The notes beneath the pieces were generated by a model. It saw only the letters and a list, made by a program, of their open reading frames with translations, had not been told where the DNA came from and searched no databases. Below, piece after piece: positions 6,079-9,071 of a stretch of DNA of 9,071 nucleotides. Made by a program: the position numbers and the translations under genes. Source of the stretch: an uncultured Bacillaceae bacterium (GTDB lineage Bacteria; Bacillota; Bacilli; Bacillales; Alkalibacillaceae); contig CALKAL010000096.1 in NCBI GenBank assembly GCA_937983065.1, forward strand, positions 1-9,071, given 5' to 3'. Positions within the stretch are counted from its first letter, which is position 1, and each line of letters starts with the position of its first letter.

Positions 6079-6333
6079 TTAAGCCATCTTTGTAATTTCA
6101 TCTTGGAAGGTAATTTCGACAGTTTCTGTTAACACATCGGCGTAACTGTAGGATACTCTTTCGAAAGCATGAGCGTTTGGATCAAGTTCAACGATAAATA
6201 CGGAAGGATACGTTTCAGCTAATATGCCTGAACGTTCGATTGTTTTCCGACGTCCTCCATTTGCTTTTAACGTTAACTTCTCTCCAATACGACGATCTAG
6301 TGCTTGTTTAATTTCAGCTAATGTTTTTCCCAT
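6079..6333 (-). CDS. veg: Veg protein (biofilm formation stimulator)
   Basis: An 84-residue Veg protein. The central block TLKANGGRRKTIERSGILAE (21-40), followed directly by TYPSVF, and FERVSYSYADVLTETVE (57-73) are almost identical to B. subtilis Veg (86 residues). In B. subtilis veg is highly expressed in growing cells and Veg stimulates biofilm matrix genes by acting against SinR; its biochemical activity is not well defined. The start is set at the ATG at 6333, which follows GAGGTGG by 6 nt and begins MGKTLAEIK like B. subtilis MAKTLSDIK. An in-frame GTG five codons upstream lies inside the ribosome site and is rejected. The C-terminus (EITKMA) is variable. Two strong promoters precede it. 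No clear terminator separates it from sspF. Confidence 0.96.
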   Translation of the reverse strand: MGKTLAEIKQALDRRIGEKLTLKANGGRRKTIERSGILAETYPSVFIVELDPNAHAFERVSYSYADVLTETVEITFQDEITKMA

Positions 6334-6355
6334 TAGACTCCACCTCACTGTAAAT

Positions 6356-6385
6356 AATATACCATAAAACCGCCTCTAAAGTCAA
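6356..6385 (-). promoter_or_regulatory. veg promoter, proximal (sigma-A)
   Basis: Minus-strand TTGACT (6385-6380) and TATATT (6361-6356) are 18 bp apart. The predicted start near 6349 is only a few bases before the GAGGTGG ribosome site, giving a very short leader, as for the B. subtilis veg promoter. Confidence 0.75.
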
Positions 6386-6397
6386 ATGAAATTTTTA

Positions 6398-6426
6398 ATT
6401 ATATCAACTGGCAATTCATATGTCAA
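6398..6426 (-). promoter_or_regulatory. veg promoter, distal (perfect sigma-A consensus)
   Basis: Minus-strand TTGACA (6426-6421) and TATAAT (6403-6398) are both perfect and exactly 17 bp apart. The upstream 20-25 bp are A/T-rich (TTAAAAATAGAAATTTAAAT) and could act as an UP element. It is in tandem with the proximal promoter 42 bp downstream. Confidence 0.88.
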
Positions 6427-6540
6427 TATTTAAATTTCTATTTTTAAGTTTTCCTATCTTGACAAAATCATGCATCATATTTCATTTTAGTTAAAAAAAC
6501 CGTTAATCACGTCGTTTTCACTTCCATTTTCACACCTTTA
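6427..6540. other. Gene-free spacer upstream of veg promoters
   Basis: This is part of the roughly 340-bp gene-free gap between yabG and veg. Apart from the flanking hairpin and promoters it holds only A/T-rich sequence with no supported gene, hairpin or operator. The six-codon reading MEVKTT (6507-6527, minus strand), preceded by AAAGGTG, is too short to call. Confidence 0.5.
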
Positions 6541-6650
6541 AAAAATAAAAAACGAACAAATGTAAAGAAACTTCTTTAGCCCTTTAAAGCATGTATCAAC
6601 ATTTAAGATGATTAAGCTTTAAAGAATAGCGCTCTTTACAATTTGTTCGT
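6541..6650 (-). terminator. Very long hairpin with U-tract after yabG
   Basis: Arms at 6552-6568 and 6633-6650 pair over 17 bp with one bulged base (ACGAACAAATGTAAAGA with its complement). Nested inside is a 9-bp stem CTTTAAAGC/GCTTTAAAG (6582-6590 with 6616-6624). Read on the minus strand it ends in TTTTTATTTTT (6551-6541), so it is likely the yabG terminator, but at about 100 nt it is far larger than needed. A competing local hairpin TAAAGA/TCTTTA exists at 6563-6578. It may be a processed small RNA or a miniature repeat element; neither can be shown here. Confidence 0.7.
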
Positions 6651-6671
6651 AATCATCGCTTTAACTCGAAT

Positions 6672-7574
6672 TTAATGAGACGAAAATGAATCTTGCTGTG
6701 GCTGTTCATTCGTTACCGGCGATTCCCGTAAATAAGGTAAACCAATCCGAAGAAGTCCTTTCGTTTCAATCCCACCAATTCCTTTTTCCCGGGTGACCGT
6801 TTTACTCACAACATCAAAAATATTTACTTTTTCCATAAAGGGTGTATAGCCGACTTTCGCAACGACGTAAACGGGATCTAAAGCATGAATATTTATTCGT
6901 GTTGGTGAGCTCGCAAAGTTTGCTCCTGCTTTTATTAATGACTCAAAATGGGATTGACAGGCTCCAGCAAAAATGACGAGCTGATCAAGGTTCGGAGTAA
7001 TTTTTCTCGCTTCCCTGACCGATTCAACGAAATATTTACTATTTCTATAAGCCCTTATATCCCCTTCATTTCCCTTTTGCTTCGAATAAGAGTCATGACC
7101 TGTAATGACGAGAATATCTGGCTGAATTTTTTCAGTTAGCTCTTTAATTTTTAAAGGCATTTCTGATTCGCTCACATAGACCCCATGAACTTGTAAGCCT
7201 AACCGTTTATATAAATGGATACATTTTCTTAAAAAAATCGAGTCCCCATCAACGTGCAACACTTTCGGACTTATTCTAAATTTTTGAATGACTTCAGATT
7301 GATTAACATTCGCTTCGCCTTCTCGAAATGATTTTAAATAGTAATCTTGATGAAACATACGGTATGATTGCTGCTCACTTTTTTTCATTTCTTTCTTTCT
7401 CACCATACGATCTTTTTCATCAATCTTTTTTAAATCGTCTAACGGCGCATCGACTTGCAATCTGAAATCCTCACCGTACAAAATAGCTATATCATTTTTA
7501 ATCGTTTGCACACGAAAGAGTAAATCATGATCATATGAATATCTTGAGACGATATCACCTATTTTCCAACCCAT
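6672..7574 (-). CDS. yabG: Sporulation-specific protease YabG
   Basis: A 300-residue YabG protein (peptidase family U57), which in B. subtilis and Clostridioides processes spore coat proteins during late mother-cell development. Residues 1-45 form a small KOW-like beta region (WKIGDIVSRYSYDHDLLFRV). The protease core is clear: LHVDGD (106-111), PDILVITGHDSYSKQKG (152-168) with probable catalytic His160, and LVIFAGACQSHFESL (199-213) with probable catalytic Cys206, then SSPTRINIHALDPVYVVAK (222-240) and EKGIGGIETKGLLRIGLPY (263-281). Residues 50-90 are charged and variable. The last 15 residues or so (Gln, Ser-rich) extend past the end of B. subtilis YabG (about 290 residues). The ATG follows AAAGGGGAG. 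It lies 61 bp after rsmA with a candidate sigma-K promoter in the gap and a long hairpin terminator behind it. Confidence 0.96.
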   Translation of the reverse strand: MGWKIGDIVSRYSYDHDLLFRVQTIKNDIAILYGEDFRLQVDAPLDDLKKIDEKDRMVRKKEMKKSEQQSYRMFHQDYYLKSFREGEANVNQSEVIQKFRISPKVLHVDGDSIFLRKCIHLYKRLGLQVHGVYVSESEMPLKIKELTEKIQPDILVITGHDSYSKQKGNEGDIRAYRNSKYFVESVREARKITPNLDQLVIFAGACQSHFESLIKAGANFASSPTRINIHALDPVYVVAKVGYTPFMEKVNIFDVVSKTVTREKGIGGIETKGLLRIGLPYLRESPVTNEQPQQDSFSSH

Positions 7575-7605
7575 CGATTTCTCCCCTTTTGTGTTGGTCC
7601 TCTTA

Positions 7606-7634
7606 TACGATATTGCATAAAAGGGGAATTGGTG
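7606..7634 (-). promoter_or_regulatory. Candidate sigma-K promoter of yabG
   Basis: Minus-strand CACC (7634-7631) and AATATCGTA (7614-7606) are 16 bp apart. The sigma-K consensus is an AC-centred -35, 16-17 bp, then CATANNNTA, so only the first base of the -10 differs. The -35 abuts the rsmA stop codon. B. subtilis yabG is transcribed by sigma-K in the mother cell. Confidence 0.55.
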
Positions 7635-7635
7635 C

Positions 7636-8511
7636 CTAATGACGAGTTAAGTGGTGATAAAATGTATTAGCTAATGAAGCAAACTCTTTAATCGATAAAG
7701 ATTCGCCCCGTCTCGTCGGGTCAATAGACGACTTTTGAAAAATAACTTCTAGCTCATCTTTACCTAAGCGCTCTTTAAAATGGCGCCCTAAATTATTTTT
7801 AATCGTTTTACGACGTTGCTCAAAGCTCGCTTTAACGATTTCGAAAAATAATGCTCGATCGAGGACATCTACAATTGGCTGTTCTCTCTTTGTCAGTTTT
7901 AAAATAGCTGACTCCACATTCGGTTGTGGCATAAAACATGACGGAGACACACTCATTACAATTTCTGACGTCGTATAAAATTGGACCGCGATCGATAACG
8001 AGCCGTATTCCTTCGTGCTAGGCTTTGCTGCCATTCGTTCAGCGACTTCCTTTTGCATCATAACGGTGTAAGAGCTAATCGGTAGTTCATCTGTTAACAG
8101 CTTCATTAAAATCGGTGTCGTGACGTAATACGGCAAATTGCTGACGACTTTTATCTTTTCACCCTCAACATCTTGAATTAACGCATCTAAATCTGCCTCT
8201 AAAATATCTTCGTTAAAAATTGTTATGTTTTCATACGGGTTAAGCTCTTGTTGCAGCACATCGATGAAACGTTGATCAATTTCAAAGGCGTACACGTGCT
8301 TTGCCGTTTGAGCTAACTGTTCCGTTAAAGCCCCTATTCCAGGACCGATTTCAATAACAATCGTTTCCTCATCGACTTCAGCCTTTTTTATAATTTTTTT
8401 TAAAATATTAACATCAATAATGAAATTTTGTCCTAAGCTTTTTTTAAAAGAGAGACGATGCTTGTCCATAATTTGTCTCGTTCTTGATACTGTCGCAATT
8501 GGCTTAGTCAT
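7636..8511 (-). CDS. rsmA: 16S rRNA (adenine(1518/1519)-N6)-dimethyltransferase RsmA/KsgA
   Basis: Dimethylates two adjacent adenines near the 3' end of 16S rRNA as a late step and checkpoint of 30S assembly, using S-adenosylmethionine; loss gives kasugamycin resistance. From the chosen start it has 291 residues, the family length. Visible are KKSLGQNFIID (23-33), SAM-binding motif I EIGPGIGALTEQL (54-66), FEIDQ (76-80), EDILEAD (101-107), the catalytic NLPYYVTTPI (125-134), and the C-terminal RNA-binding region SFEQRRKTIKNNL (229-241) and RRGESLSIKEFA (267-278). Two ATGs are adjacent; the second (8511) is chosen because it lies 6 nt after AGGAGG, whereas the first (8514) is only 3 nt away. 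It overlaps the end of rnmV by 8 bp, suggesting translational coupling. Confidence 0.97.
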   Translation of the reverse strand: MTKPIATVSRTRQIMDKHRLSFKKSLGQNFIIDVNILKKIIKKAEVDEETIVIEIGPGIGALTEQLAQTAKHVYAFEIDQRFIDVLQQELNPYENITIFNEDILEADLDALIQDVEGEKIKVVSNLPYYVTTPILMKLLTDELPISSYTVMMQKEVAERMAAKPSTKEYGSLSIAVQFYTTSEIVMSVSPSCFMPQPNVESAILKLTKREQPIVDVLDRALFFEIVKASFEQRRKTIKNNLGRHFKERLGKDELEVIFQKSSIDPTRRGESLSIKEFASLANTFYHHLTRH

Positions 8512-9064
8512 CATCTTCCTCCTTTACAATGTCATTCATAGCCTTTTCAAACGTTTCTTGATCAATTTGAAAGAGCGTTAACCGATTCATCAATTGCTTC
8601 CCATTCGTGAACCCGATATGAAGCTTTTCACCTAACTTTTTTCGGTAAAAAGATGCTTTCGGGCCCCCTAATAAACGATATTTTAATAAAATAGGCTGCC
8701 AATCAATCGCGTTTGAATCCTCCTTCTTACGGAGGGATGGAATGTTTTTCAACGCTTCGATAATATCCTCAACAGACGCATGCTCAATGCCAATTCCTTT
8801 TTTGTTCATCGCTAAATGTTTCGGTAAAAATGCGTGCTTACAATTTGGCACTTGCTCATCAATGATCCGTCTAATTCGTTCGCCTGGATAATCCGGGTCT
8901 GTAAAAATGATGACGCCCCGCTTTCGTTCGGCGTGGCGAATCATTTCAATCGTTTCTTGATTAATCGCTGAGCCATTCGTTTCAATCGTATCTGCATTAA
9001 CTGCTTCTTTTATTTTTACCGTATCAGATTTACCTTCTACGACGATTACTTCATTGATTTCCAA
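8504..9064 (-). CDS. rnmV: Ribonuclease M5 (5S rRNA maturation)
   Basis: A 186-residue ribonuclease M5, which makes the double-strand-specific cuts that mature 5S rRNA, in B. subtilis together with ribosomal protein L18. The N-terminal Toprim domain shows IVVEGKSDT (7-15) with catalytic Glu10, the loop ADTIETNGSAI (24-34), and FTDPDYPGERIRR (54-66) with metal-binding Asp56 and Asp58. KHAFLPKHLA (76-85) and KGIGIEHASVEDI (89-101) are further M5-typical blocks. The C-terminal domain has GGPKASFYRKKLGEKLHIGF near 133-152 and TNGKQL just after. Length equals that of B. subtilis RnmV. The start is a TTG at 9064, aligned with B. subtilis MKIKEIIVVEG; only 7 bases upstream are in the window, so the ribosome site and promoter cannot be judged. 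It ends in an acidic EEDDD. Confidence 0.95.
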   Translation of the reverse strand: MEINEVIVVEGKSDTVKIKEAVNADTIETNGSAINQETIEMIRHAERKRGVIIFTDPDYPGERIRRIIDEQVPNCKHAFLPKHLAMNKKGIGIEHASVEDIIEALKNIPSLRKKEDSNAIDWQPILLKYRLLGGPKASFYRKKLGEKLHIGFTNGKQLMNRLTLFQIDQETFEKAMNDIVKEEDDD

Positions 9065-9071
9065 AACTTAC

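Noticed and set aside
6510..6523. Catabolite-response-like site (TGAAAACGACGTGA on the minus strand)
   Set aside because: It has two mismatches at key positions of the cre consensus and lies over 80 bp upstream of the veg promoters.
6507..6527. Six-codon minus-strand reading MEVKTT after AAAGGTG upstream of veg
   Set aside because: It is too short to distinguish from chance and no leader-peptide logic is visible.
6948..7139. Plus-strand open frame opposite yabG
   Set aside because: It is the shadow of the conserved catalytic region of yabG.
1..9071. CRISPR arrays, tRNA or rRNA genes, defence or toxin systems
   Set aside because: No repeat-spacer pattern, tRNA-like fold or unexplained gene cluster was seen; every long frame belongs to a known core gene.

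Overview
The window is an AT-rich stretch of a chromosome from an endospore-forming Firmicute, most likely Bacillaceae. Eleven genes are read, all on the minus strand. Their order is the conserved Bacillus block close to the replication origin, in transcription order: rnmV, rsmA (ksgA), yabG, veg, sspF, ispE, purR, spoVG, glmU, prs, ctc. Sporulation genes (yabG, sspF, spoVG) and promoter-like sites resembling those of sigma-H, sigma-K and possibly sigma-B support a spore former. All assignments rest on reading motifs and remembered family sequences; no database search was run.

Right part (about 5770-9071): rnmV (5S rRNA maturation) and rsmA (16S rRNA dimethylation) overlap by a few bases and form a ribosome-maturation pair. 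yabG, a spore-coat protease, follows with its own candidate sigma-K promoter. A gene-free stretch of about 340 bp then holds a very long hairpin ending in a U-tract and two tandem sigma-A-type promoters for veg. sspF, a short spore DNA-binding protein gene, ends inside its own terminator hairpin.

Middle (about 3460-5770): ispE (isoprenoid precursor kinase), purR (purine repressor, with a PurBox-like site at its own promoter) and spoVG. The ridA-type gene yabJ, which lies between purR and spoVG in B. subtilis, is missing. Its place is taken by an AT-rich region, a good sigma-H promoter and an unusually long, foldable spoVG leader.

Left part (1-3460): glmU (UDP-GlcNAc synthesis), prs (PRPP synthesis) and ctc (5S rRNA-binding L25-family protein) form an operon-like run ending in a terminator at about 128-166. 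Beyond it, where pth would be expected, bases 1-125 hold three evenly spaced CCAAA-centred repeats and small hairpins that look like the end of an insertion sequence cut by the window edge.

Most of the window is conserved core genome. The parts worth a second look are the left-edge repeats, the missing yabJ, the spoVG leader, the yabG-veg hairpin and the promoter sites. No new multi-gene system was found.
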